Positions 1 through 6,738 of a stretch of 7,600 bases of DNA are shown one piece after another. Numbering within the stretch: the first letter of the stretch is position 1; each line of letters starts with the position of its first letter. Source of the DNA: a bacterium CG2_30_54_10 (GTDB lineage: Bacteria; Muiribacteriota; Ozemobacteria; Ozemobacterales; Ozemobacteraceae); assembly GCA_001872985.1 (NCBI GenBank), contig MNYA01000495.1:1-7600 (forward strand), in the 5' to 3' direction. The notes under the pieces were generated by a model. That model did not search any database. It was given only the letters and a program-made list of their open reading frames with translations, and was not told where the DNA came from. Made by a program: the position numbers and the translations under genes.

Positions 1-28
1 ACTTTTCGGGCATTCCAACACAGCCTGA

Positions 29-40
29 GTTGTTAACAAC
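29..40. repeat. Perfect 12-base palindrome GTTGTTAACAAC
   Basis: The bases GTTGTTAACAAC read identically on both strands, with no loop, and the symmetry stops at position 41. A dyad like this can be an operator for a dimeric regulator. The gene it might serve, if any, would lie beyond the left edge, so its role is unknown. A chance palindrome of this length is uncommon but possible. Confidence 0.35.
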
Positions 41-61
41 CTTAACATGCTTCAAAGGTCG

Positions 62-172
62 CACCCCGTTCTCATCTTTGGGGTGTCGCCACCATCTTGG
101 CGAATACCTTTTTTCGGGAATGCACCCCCTTCGTTCGGAATGACAACCGATGCTGTCATTTCGACCGAAGGG
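62..172. repeat. Composite repeat of three consecutive hairpins
   Basis: Three inverted repeats follow one another. CACCCC (62-67) pairs with GGGGTG (80-85) across a 12-base loop. TCGCCA (86-91) pairs perfectly with TGGCGA (98-103) across a 6-base loop and directly abuts the first hairpin. The third has 19-base arms (127-145 and 154-172) around an 8-base loop; 17 of 19 positions pair by Watson-Crick rules, with one G-T wobble and one T/C mismatch. Its right arm, GTCATTTCGACCGAAGGGAG, matches from memory a dispersed intergenic element of many bacterial genomes. A related short unit recurs as TTCGGGAATG (113-122) and TTCGGAATG (134-142), and TTTTCGGG occurs at 3-10 and 111-118. It is probably a non-coding palindromic repeat (REP-like); whether it is mobile or transcribed cannot be told from one copy. 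Confidence 0.6.
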
Positions 173-307
173 AGAAATCTCTTGCGCCGGGAACCATTGA
201 GTTTCCCCGAATTATTAAGCAGATACCTCATATCTTTTTTTACATTTCGCATTCTCGGCAAGCCGGCGCCGTTGCGCGAAGAAGGGCTTTGCCTCAACTG
301 AAGATGT

Positions 308-1624
308 TCACGTGGGTTCGCCGCAATCGGGGCAGCCTTTCCAAGAGGGGTCGAGAATGCGGTTGCATTTACGGCAAGCGGCTTTCAAGTGGCCGAGGCA
401 GAACGGGCAAAAGGTGAAGTTCATTCCGACCTTCTTTCCGCAATGGCGGCAGGCAACCTGGTTCTCCGGGCGGAGGTGGGCAGGCATGGAGGCCTTTTCG
501 GAGACGCCGGAATCCTTCTCGCCAATCTGGCTAATGGCCAGCAACGCACCTGTCCGAACCTCTTCCGCACCGTCGTTCAACAAGGCCATTAACGGGGCGA
601 GCGCCCGTTTGTCTGAAAGCGCACCCAATGCCTGACATGCGGCGGCGCGAACAGCCGGATTAGCATCATGCAGACAATCGATCAGCTTTGGAAAAACTTT
701 GGGTTCATTCGAGCGGCCCAGAAGCTTGACTGACCAGTAGCGAGCATCTACATTCGGCGCGGAGATCGATTCAAGAAGTTCCTTGGAAACCCCCATTCCC
801 TGCTCCCAGACAGAATCGGCGGCAGTCTTGCGGATGAGCCAGGATTTGTGGGCGAGATATCCAACCAACACCTTTTGGGCTTCGAGAGTCTCGATCATCG
901 CGATGGCATGCAATGCCTCGATTTTTGATTCTTCCGGATCCCCGTCAATGATTGCCGAGAATAGCGGTAGCAGCGCTGGGTCGCGGCGCTCGGCCGCGAG
1001 CTGGATCACCCAGAATTTGGCCTCCGAGCTCGCCGTCTGCAGAGCGTCATCGACAGCGTTTGGCGCCTGTTGGTGAACTTTTTGGAGACTGTCGAACGCC
1101 GCCTTGCGGAACGGCCAGTCTTTTTCCTCGAGCGTTTTTAGCAGTGGAACCACGATTCGTGGATCCTTGGCATTGCTGGCAGCACGGAGAGCGGCCAGCC
1201 TGACCTTGCGGTTCGGGTGGGAAAACGCCTTGATCAGATAGGTTGTCGCTTCCCCGCCCATCAGGCTCAGGGTCTGCACCATCCAGTAGTCGACGTCGTC
1301 CGCGTTTTTGGGGATAAGCTCCAGGAATTTGGCAAGTGCGCTGTCTCCAAGGGCTGCAATGATATGGGACGCGGCTTTGCGGGTTCGCCAAAGAGGGTCG
1401 GTCAGCGCCTTGACGAGGTGCGGCAAAGCATGGTCGCGAAAACCCAGGAACGCTCTCGTCAGGTCGGCCTGTACATCGCCATTCCGCTCACCGAGTGAGG
1501 AAACCAGTATTTCAAGGGCCGTCTCGACCGGAAGCTTTTTCAGCTCGGCGACGGCTTTCTTGCGAACCTCGCTCTTAGCGTTGACCAGATTTTGGCGAAT
1601 CCGGTTGATATCCTGCTCTTTCAT
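308..1624 (-). CDS. HEAT-repeat protein with C-terminal double zinc ribbon
   Basis: A 438-residue protein of unknown role, probably cytoplasmic because I see no signal peptide or membrane segment. Residues 1 to about 370 are helical HEAT-like repeats with recurrent VRxxA and RKAA helix starts, for example SEVRKKAVAEL near 18-28, KVRLAALRAA near 140-149 and AVRAAACQAL near 324-333. They form three super-repeats of about 92 residues. Residues 392-434 hold eight cysteines as CxxC-x10-CxxC-x7-CxxC-x10-CxxC (C392, C395, C406, C409, C417, C420, C431, C434), the pattern of a double zinc ribbon. HEAT arrays are usually protein-binding scaffolds, and the ribbon may add protein or nucleic-acid binding; both are inferences. 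The ATG at 1624 has an ideal ribosome site five bases upstream. The gene follows dnaN by 188 bases on the same strand, so it may have its own promoter. Domain assignment is firm; no specific function is supported. Confidence 0.9.
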   Translation of the reverse strand: MKEQDINRIRQNLVNAKSEVRKKAVAELKKLPVETALEILVSSLGERNGDVQADLTRAFLGFRDHALPHLVKALTDPLWRTRKAASHIIAALGDSALAKFLELIPKNADDVDYWMVQTLSLMGGEATTYLIKAFSHPNRKVRLAALRAASNAKDPRIVVPLLKTLEEKDWPFRKAAFDSLQKVHQQAPNAVDDALQTASSEAKFWVIQLAAERRDPALLPLFSAIIDGDPEESKIEALHAIAMIETLEAQKVLVGYLAHKSWLIRKTAADSVWEQGMGVSKELLESISAPNVDARYWSVKLLGRSNEPKVFPKLIDCLHDANPAVRAAACQALGALSDKRALAPLMALLNDGAEEVRTGALLAISQIGEKDSGVSEKASMPAHLRPENQVACRHCGKKVGMNFTFCPFCLGHLKAACRKCNRILDPSWKGCPDCGEPT

Positions 1625-1812
1625 TTTTTCTCCTTTCGGGCTTGTCCGGCGAATGATGCACGCCCGCCCAACGGGGAACAGCCCCGAACAATTCTACAGC
1701 GGTATAGGCCGCAGAGGCTCTGAGATTACCGGAAAAAACCTCAAGGGACTCCATTTTTCAAACAGCCTCTGGGAACCAGCCTCTCGGGCAAATTTCAAAG
1801 TGTTTTGTCGCA
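1625..1812 (-). other. Intergenic region between dnaN and the HEAT gene
   Basis: This 188-base gap contains no gene. In the direction of transcription it holds two copies of AGAGGCT (within 1785-1778 and 1771-1764), a 6-base T-run (1738-1733), the complementary arm AGCCTCTG (1719-1712), a -10-like TAGAAT (1696-1691) with no recognisable -35 partner, and a small hairpin CGGGG/CCCCG with a 5-base loop (1686-1672). The last hairpin has no T-run, so it is not an obvious terminator. No element is strong enough to call a promoter or terminator with confidence. Confidence 0.5.
1630..1636 (-). promoter_or_regulatory. Ribosome binding site of the HEAT gene
   Basis: AAAGGAG on the minus strand lies five bases (all A) before the ATG at 1624. 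This close match to the Shine-Dalgarno consensus fixes the start of the HEAT protein. Confidence 0.75.
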
Positions 1813-2955
1813 TCAATACGACATGGGCATGACTACGTAGAGAAATTTCGAATCGGCCTTGGCGCCTTTCATCACTCCGGGGTAGCTGGGCGTGGTCATT
1901 TCCAGCGCGACATCATCCTCGTCGAGCACCACTAAAAAATCATTCAGGAAAGCGCCGTTGAACGCGATGTTGATCGGATCACCGTCGAGCCTGGATGGAA
2001 CGAAAACCTCGGAAAGGCCTTCCTCACGCGACTCAGCCCAGACACGCATCTCATTCGGGCCGATATCGAGTCTTACCATTTGGCTGCTGTGGCGTGCGAT
2101 GGGCAACACGGTGCGTATAGCCTGAGCGAATTCCTTTCGGATCACGGTCAGACAGCGGCTGTGTTCCTTGGGAACGACGCGGTTGTAGTCAGGGAACTTG
2201 CCGTCGATGAGCCTGGAGAGAAGCTGGAATTTCGGGGTGGTGAAGATAAGTTGCTTGTGATACAACCCGACGTTGACCTTTTCGCACTCATCGAGAAGCT
2301 TCGTCAGTTCAGGAATGGTGCGTGCGGGAAGCAGGGAAACCCCGTTGAACTCCGTCGGGTAGGTCACCTTTCCGATTGTTGTGACTGCCAGTCGCTTGCT
2401 GTCGGTGGCGACAAGAATTATTTCCCCGTTACCGGCGAAATTCAGGCAGATGCTGCGTTGACTGGCGCTTGCTTCCTCGGTTCCCATCGAGATTGCCACT
2501 TCCTTGATTCCCTTTTCCAAGACGGCCGTATCGACGTCGAAGCGCGGGAAGGTCTCGCCTTCGAGAGACGGAATAGGCGGATAGTCATCGATTCCCTGGA
2601 TCTGAATGTTGAAGTGATTCCGCCCTGATTCGAGACGCAACAGGTTTGGGTTGGCTTCCTCACCTTGATCCTGGACTTCGAAGGAGATGACCTCTTTCTC
2701 GGATCCCGGGGCGATGCTGTTCACCAGCTCATGGATAAGTTTGGCGGGAACGGTGAAATGTCCTTCATTATCGATCTTGGCCTGCAAGCGGGAGATCATC
2801 ATGATTTCCATGTCTGTACCAACAAACTGGACTTCGCCCCCGCAGGCCGAGACCAGGAGATTCGCCAGGATTGGCCTGATTCCTTTGCCGGCCGCGGCGC
2901 GGGACACCACGGACAGCGTTTCAATCAGGCGGGGTAGTTCAACCTGGAATTTCAT
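1813..2955 (-). CDS. dnaN: DNA polymerase III subunit beta (sliding clamp)
   Basis: A 380-residue beta clamp, slightly longer than the roughly 366 residues usual for the family. The protein dimerises into a ring around DNA and tethers the replicative polymerase; other partners dock in a pocket of its third domain. Family signatures are clear: GTDMEI near 46-51, ATDSKRLAV at 183-191 (E. coli has ATDGHRLAV), LIDGKFPDYNRVVP at 249-262, and the C-terminus YVVMPMSY, matching the E. coli YVVMPMRL that lines the partner-binding pocket. The three clamp domains are complete, with no frameshift. The start at 2955 is preceded by a strong AAAGGAG and overlaps the ileS stop as ATGA, which suggests translational coupling. 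Position is the oddity: dnaN normally sits with dnaA and recF near the origin, and neither is visible here. It could be the only copy or a second one. Confidence 0.97.
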   Translation of the reverse strand: MKFQVELPRLIETLSVVSRAAAGKGIRPILANLLVSACGGEVQFVGTDMEIMMISRLQAKIDNEGHFTVPAKLIHELVNSIAPGSEKEVISFEVQDQGEEANPNLLRLESGRNHFNIQIQGIDDYPPIPSLEGETFPRFDVDTAVLEKGIKEVAISMGTEEASASQRSICLNFAGNGEIILVATDSKRLAVTTIGKVTYPTEFNGVSLLPARTIPELTKLLDECEKVNVGLYHKQLIFTTPKFQLLSRLIDGKFPDYNRVVPKEHSRCLTVIRKEFAQAIRTVLPIARHSSQMVRLDIGPNEMRVWAESREEGLSEVFVPSRLDGDPINIAFNGAFLNDFLVVLDEDDVALEMTTPSYPGVMKGAKADSKFLYVVMPMSY

Positions 2956-2970
2956 TTTCCTTGCTCCTTT
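2952..2970 (-). promoter_or_regulatory. ATGA stop/start overlap and dnaN ribosome site
   Basis: On the minus strand AAAGGAG (2970-2964) lies eight bases before the dnaN ATG (2955-2953), within the last codons of ileS. The ileS stop TGA (2954-2952) shares bases with that ATG in the overlap ATGA. The layout fits re-initiation by ribosomes ending ileS, while the strong ribosome site could also recruit ribosomes independently. Confidence 0.8.
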
Positions 2971-5900
2971 TTGATTTCGATCCTGACCTGGATTCCGTTG
3001 ATGTTCCAGGGAGAACCGGCGGCATGGTCACCGAGAGTGGTGATATATCTGGCCAGGGTTTCCTGCTTGACATAGGTGCCATGAGCGACGATGGTCTCTT
3101 CGATGTCGCCTTGCCGGGCGGGGTCTTCGACCCAGTATGAAATTGAGATGCGATCGACGATGTCGAAACCCGCTTCCTTGCGTATATGTTGGATCTTGTT
3201 TACCAGTTCGCGGGCGAGCCCTTCGATAATCAACGGGTGGGTCAGTGTCTTGTCAAGGGCGACGGTCATTCCGCCCTCGGACTGCACGACGAACTCTCCG
3301 GTGGCCTGGGAGGAGATCTCAATGTCGGCGGCGGTCAGCGAAACCTCGGTACTATCGATGGTGAAGACGTAATTTCCTGAGGCGATCTTTTGCTGGACGA
3401 GGTTCCCGTCGATCTTTTCGAAGTGTGCCTTTATTTTGGGAATCATCGATTTGAAAGGGCCTTTGCCGATCGCGCGATAGTTGGGTTTGGCCACGAATCG
3501 TGTCAGGGTCGACGCGTCGGAAATCGGCGCCACATTTTTGACGTTAAGTTCGTCGGAGATCAAGCCCTTCATCGATTCGAGGATCTTTCGTTCGGACTCG
3601 TTCTGAACGAGGATCTTGATCTGGGCAAGGGGCTGTCTCACCTTGAGGTTTGCTTCGTTACGGCCGGCGCGGCCAAGGCCAACAGCTTTCGCGACGAAGG
3701 CCATGCGTTTAACCAGATCGGGGTCGATCAAGGTTCGATCCGCCACCGGATAATCAGTCAGATGGACGCTCATCGGAGTTGCATCGTCGAGGCGGTAGAC
3801 AAGGTTTCTATAGATGTCCTCAGAAATGAACGGCGTGAAGGGTGCGCTTAGCTTGGCAAGCCCCACCAATACTTCGTAGAGGGTCAGGAACGCAGCGCTC
3901 TTGTCGGGGGTGTTCTCGCTTGTCCAGAACCGGCGCCGGCTGCGTCGCACATACCAGTTGGAAAGATCTTCGACCAGCGATTCCATTATCTGGGTCGAGC
4001 GTGTGATGTCGTAGATGTCCATTGAAGCGCGAACATCGGCCACTGACTGGTTGTAACGGGAAAGAATCCAGCGATCGAGTTCCGAGCGCTCGCCGATTGG
4101 CAGCTTATGTTGCGTGGGGTTGAATTGCTCGATGTTGGCGTAGAGCACGAAAAAGCTGTAAACGTTTTGAAGCGTTCCTAAAAATCGGCTCTGCGCCTCG
4201 GCGATGCCATCCTCGTGGAATCGTCGGGTGTTCCAGGGGGCGGTTCCTGAATAAAGAGACCATCGGACGGCATCGGCGCCGTATTTGTCGAACAGGCTCA
4301 TGCAGTCGAGGACGTTCCCCTTCGACTTGCTCATCTTGATTCCGTTCTTGTCGCAGATCAGGCCAAGCACGACGACATTCTTAAAAGCCGGCGCCTTGTG
4401 AAGGAATGTTCCGGTGACGAGCAAGCTGTAGAACCATCCACGAGTCTGGTCGATTGCCTCGCAGATGAAATCGGCCGGGAAGTTTTTCTCGAAGATCTCT
4501 TTGTTTTCGAAAGGATAGTGCCATTGCGCGGTGTGCATGGCCCCGGAATCGAACCAGCAGTCGATGACCTCGGGAACCCGCTTCATCGTTCCCTGGCACT
4601 TCTCGCAGGTAATTTCGACCTGATCGACGTAGGGCTTGTGAAGCTCGATATCGTCGGGGCAGTTTTTCGAGCGCTTCTTCAGTTCAGCGATGCTGTCGAT
4701 CAGGTGCTGATGACCGCAGGCGCACTTCCAGATGGGGAGAGGCGTTCCCCAGTAGCGGTCACGGGAAATCGCCCAGTCGACCATGTTTTCGAGGAAGTTA
4801 AGGAAGCGACCCTCTTTCACATGGGCCGGGAACCAGTTGATTTTGTCGTTGTTCGCGATGACCTGATCCTTAAAAGCGGTGGCGCGGATGAACCAGGAGT
4901 GCCGCGCGTAATACAGAAGCGGGCTGTGGCAACGCCAGCAGAAGGGGTAAGTGTGCTTGTACAAGGTCGAAAAAAGCAGTTGTCCGGTTTCCTTGAGGTG
5001 CTTGATGATGTCACGATCGGCATCTTTCACGAAGCGTCCACGCCAGGGTTCGATCTCGTCGGTGAACTTGCCCGCGAGGTCGACGGGCTGAAGAACCGGA
5101 AGGTTGTTTTCCTTGCCGACACGATAATCGTCTTCACCGAATGCAGGAGCGATGTGAACGATTCCGGATCCGTCCTTGGTGGTGACGAAATCACCAAGAA
5201 TCACGAAATAAGCCTTTCTGTCAGGTTTCACGTAGTTGAATAGAGGCTCATAATCGATGCCCTTCAGATCTTCACCCCGATAGGTCTCGACGATCTCTCC
5301 TTTGCCTTTGAGCACATCCCAGCGGGCTTTCGCGAAGATCAGAAACTCATTTTCGAGCTTTACTTTGATGTACTCGATGTCCTTTCCGACGGCTATCGCC
5401 ACGTTGGAAAGAAGGGTCCAGGGGGTGGTAGTCCAGACCAGGAAGGACGTATCGGGCTTCCCTTTCACCTTGAACCGGACGAAAACCGACGGGTCTTCGA
5501 CCTCGTCATAGCCCTGCGCAACCTCGTGGGACGACAACGCGGTTCCGCAGCGAGGGCAGTAGGGAACGACCTTGTGGCCCTCGTAAAGCATGCCTTCCTT
5601 CCAGAACTGGCCGAGCATCCACCAAACAGATTCGATGTATTTGTTGCTGCAGGTGATGTAGGGATCGTCCATGTCGATCCAGAAACCGCCACGGTCGACC
5701 ATCGCACGCCATTCTTTTTCGTATTTGAAAATGCTTTCGCGGCACTTCCTGATGAATTTCTCGATGCCGTATTTTTCGATGTCCTGTTTTCCTTCGAGGC
5801 CCAATTGGCGTTCGATTTCGAGTTCAACGGGCAGGCCGTGGGTGTCCCAGCCGGCCTTGCGGCCAACGTAATAGCCGCACATGGTCTTGTACCTGGGAAT

Positions 5901-6101
5901 AAGATCTTTCATCGCCTTGGTCAGCACGTGGCCAGGATGCGGGGTCCCGTTGGCGGTAGGAGGTCCTTCGAAGAAAACGAAACGCGGGCCATTTTCGCGG
6001 ATTTTCATGGATTCCCAGAAGATTCGTTCCTTTGCCCAGAATTCCAGGATTTCCTTTTCGCGCTGAGGGGACACGGCGGTTGCGGTTTTTTCGAACAGCA
6101 T
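2952..6101 (-). CDS. ileS: Isoleucyl-tRNA synthetase, long IleRS2 type
   Basis: A complete 1049-residue class I synthetase that charges tRNA-Ile with isoleucine in the cytoplasm. The catalytic signatures are HPGH (residues 55-58, the HIGH motif) and KMSKS (589-593), on either side of a CP1 editing insertion. The editing domain shows WTTTPWT (223-229) and GIVHIAPAFGEDD with D325, which by my alignment matches the editing aspartate of Thermus IleRS. Cysteine pairs C182/C185 with C388/C391, and C460/C462 with C499/C502, look like two zinc knuckles. WYVRRSRRRFW (716-726) begins the anticodon-binding part, followed by the long C-terminal region of IleRS2. Similarity to Thermus IleRS is visible along most of the length. 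IleRS2 enzymes are generally less sensitive to mupirocin than the E. coli type. AAGGA lies ten bases before the ATG at 6101. The gene is 27 bases from the aldolase-family gene and overlaps dnaN by 4. No T-box leader is present. Confidence 0.97.
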   Translation of the reverse strand: MLFEKTATAVSPQREKEILEFWAKERIFWESMKIRENGPRFVFFEGPPTANGTPHPGHVLTKAMKDLIPRYKTMCGYYVGRKAGWDTHGLPVELEIERQLGLEGKQDIEKYGIEKFIRKCRESIFKYEKEWRAMVDRGGFWIDMDDPYITCSNKYIESVWWMLGQFWKEGMLYEGHKVVPYCPRCGTALSSHEVAQGYDEVEDPSVFVRFKVKGKPDTSFLVWTTTPWTLLSNVAIAVGKDIEYIKVKLENEFLIFAKARWDVLKGKGEIVETYRGEDLKGIDYEPLFNYVKPDRKAYFVILGDFVTTKDGSGIVHIAPAFGEDDYRVGKENNLPVLQPVDLAGKFTDEIEPWRGRFVKDADRDIIKHLKETGQLLFSTLYKHTYPFCWRCHSPLLYYARHSWFIRATAFKDQVIANNDKINWFPAHVKEGRFLNFLENMVDWAISRDRYWGTPLPIWKCACGHQHLIDSIAELKKRSKNCPDDIELHKPYVDQVEITCEKCQGTMKRVPEVIDCWFDSGAMHTAQWHYPFENKEIFEKNFPADFICEAIDQTRGWFYSLLVTGTFLHKAPAFKNVVVLGLICDKNGIKMSKSKGNVLDCMSLFDKYGADAVRWSLYSGTAPWNTRRFHEDGIAEAQSRFLGTLQNVYSFFVLYANIEQFNPTQHKLPIGERSELDRWILSRYNQSVADVRASMDIYDITRSTQIMESLVEDLSNWYVRRSRRRFWTSENTPDKSAAFLTLYEVLVGLAKLSAPFTPFISEDIYRNLVYRLDDATPMSVHLTDYPVADRTLIDPDLVKRMAFVAKAVGLGRAGRNEANLKVRQPLAQIKILVQNESERKILESMKGLISDELNVKNVAPISDASTLTRFVAKPNYRAIGKGPFKSMIPKIKAHFEKIDGNLVQQKIASGNYVFTIDSTEVSLTAADIEISSQATGEFVVQSEGGMTVALDKTLTHPLIIEGLARELVNKIQHIRKEAGFDIVDRISISYWVEDPARQGDIEETIVAHGTYVKQETLARYITTLGDHAAGSPWNINGIQVRIEIKKEQGK

Positions 6102-6111
6102 TTGGAGTTGA

Positions 6112-6116
6112 TCCTT
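6112..6116 (-). promoter_or_regulatory. Ribosome binding site of ileS
   Basis: AAGGA on the minus strand lies ten bases before the ileS ATG at 6101, inside the 27-base gap after the aldolase-family stop. The gap has no room for a promoter or a leader riboswitch, which supports read-through from the upstream genes. Confidence 0.65.
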
Positions 6117-6128
6117 AAAGTTTGAGAG

Positions 6129-6731
6129 TTACTGGCGGTCAGCCAGGGAAAGGTTCGTGGAAAGATTAGGGGAAAGGCGCAGGCAAAGGTGCAGGCAAAG
6201 GATTCGGGCGGAATGTTCGAGGCTGGTTGTCCAGTGAAGGCCATCTTCGAGCGTAGGGCCGACTGCGAACGAACCATGCCCGCGGACAACAACGATTGGA
6301 CAAGTCTTCAAAAGCGGGACCACGGCTCGGCCAACCTCTTCCGAGGCGATGGGGTTTTCGACCTCGATGACTGGAATCCCGTTGGGGAAGTAGTAGAAGC
6401 CCTCGGCATCGACGGGCCGGATATGGTCGAGTGAGAGCGACAAGGCGATCGCGTACGCGGGGTGTGCATGGACAATCGCGTCGGCATCGGTTCCGCGGAA
6501 GATTGCGCGATGGACTGGAATCTCGCGAGAAGCCCGGATGGTTTCGGAATCGTCATCATCGATCGTGGTTTCAATGATGTCGGAGTGGTCGAGCCGATGC
6601 AGCATCGAGCCTGTGCGGGTTATGGCCAGCATTCGGTTGACCCGCACGCTCATGTTGCCAGAATGTGAGTTGTTCAACCCAGCGGTGAAAAGATCCGCGC
6701 CGGTTTTCTGGAATTCACGCAATACGTTCAT
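6129..6731 (-). CDS. Class II aldolase/adducin-family protein (Ald2- or MtnB-like)
   Basis: A 200-residue zinc enzyme of the fuculose-1-phosphate aldolase family. Aligned by eye with E. coli FucA, the zinc ligands are H88 and H90 (HAHP) and H152 (RGHG), the catalytic acid is E70 (SREIPVH, FucA SSEWRFH), and the phosphate-binding loops are SGNMS (24-28) and TRTGS (38-42). The MtnA substrate chain beside it suggests it takes 5-methylthioribulose-1-phosphate (or the 5-deoxy analogue). It could cleave it to dihydroxyacetone phosphate plus an aldehyde (Ald2, DHAP shunt), or dehydrate it (MtnB, methionine salvage). The HAHP motif and length lean to aldolase, but E110 (DAEGF) could match the catalytic Glu of MtnB/APIP, so the choice is open. 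I chose the ATG at 6731, 7 bases after the mtnA stop; GAAAGG lies 12 bases upstream, a rather long spacer. The earlier ATG at 6833 would overlap mtnA by 95 bases and add residues unlike the family. The last 20 residues are encoded by 12-base repeats. Confidence 0.85.
   Translation of the reverse strand: MNVLREFQKTGADLFTAGLNNSHSGNMSVRVNRMLAITRTGSMLHRLDHSDIIETTIDDDDSETIRASREIPVHRAIFRGTDADAIVHAHPAYAIALSLSLDHIRPVDAEGFYYFPNGIPVIEVENPIASEEVGRAVVPLLKTCPIVVVRGHGSFAVGPTLEDGLHWTTSLEHSARILCLHLCLRLSPNLSTNLSLADRQ
6141..6200 (-). repeat. Five in-frame 12-base repeats at the aldolase C-terminus
   Basis: Five consecutive 12-base units occupy this stretch. Read on the minus strand each begins CTTT(G/C)C: CTTTGCCTGCAC, CTTTGCCTGCGC, CTTTCCCCTAAT, CTTTCCACGAAC and CTTTCCCTGGCT. 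The first two differ at one base; the others have diverged. Each encodes four residues starting Leu-Cys or Leu-Ser, giving the tail LCLHLCLRLSPNLSTNLSLA just before the stop. Slippage or duplication within the coding end is the likely origin. Confidence 0.8.
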
Positions 6732-6738
6732 AATTTTT

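Larger units (their letters stand above)
1..307. other. Gene-free stretch downstream of the HEAT gene
   Basis: I find no credible gene here. Short open frames exist on both strands, but they run through the hairpin repeat at 62-172. Their translations contain strings such as VISTEGRNL and CHFDRREKS, which I recognise as recurrent in spurious ORFs made by a dispersed bacterial repeat. The stretch holds a perfect 12-base palindrome (29-40) and three consecutive hairpins (62-172), then about 135 bases in which I see nothing convincing. I see no strong terminator for the leftward HEAT gene just after its stop at 308. A 5-bp A/T-rich hairpin followed by a T-run (221-241) would act only in the rightward direction. 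Confidence 0.6.

Noticed and set aside
221..241. AGATA-CCTCA-TATCT hairpin followed by a T-run, like a rightward terminator
   Set aside because: The stem is only 5 bp and A/T-rich, and no rightward gene precedes it.
47..301. Short open frames on both strands at the left end
   Set aside because: They pass through the hairpin repeat, and their translations (VISTEGRNL, CHFDRREKS) are typical of spurious ORFs over this kind of repeat; no ribosome site supports them.
1672..1686. CGGGG/CCCCG hairpin as a terminator of dnaN
   Set aside because: It has only 5 bp and no T-run after it in the leftward direction, and it lies about 130 bases past the dnaN stop.
1691..1696. TAGAAT as the -10 box of a promoter for the HEAT gene
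   Set aside because: It is close to the consensus, but no -35 element is found at 16-18 bases, so a promoter is not supported.
4398..5243. A 281-codon open frame on the plus strand inside ileS
   Set aside because: It lies wholly antisense to the conserved catalytic and editing parts of ileS, shows no recognisable domain, and is explained by the codon bias of the real gene.
5526..6125. A 199-codon open frame on the plus strand over the start of ileS
   Set aside because: It is antisense to the HPGH region of ileS and its protein shows no family motif.
6102..6128. A T-box or other leader riboswitch in front of ileS
   Set aside because: Only 27 bases separate the upstream stop from the ileS start, too short for any such leader.
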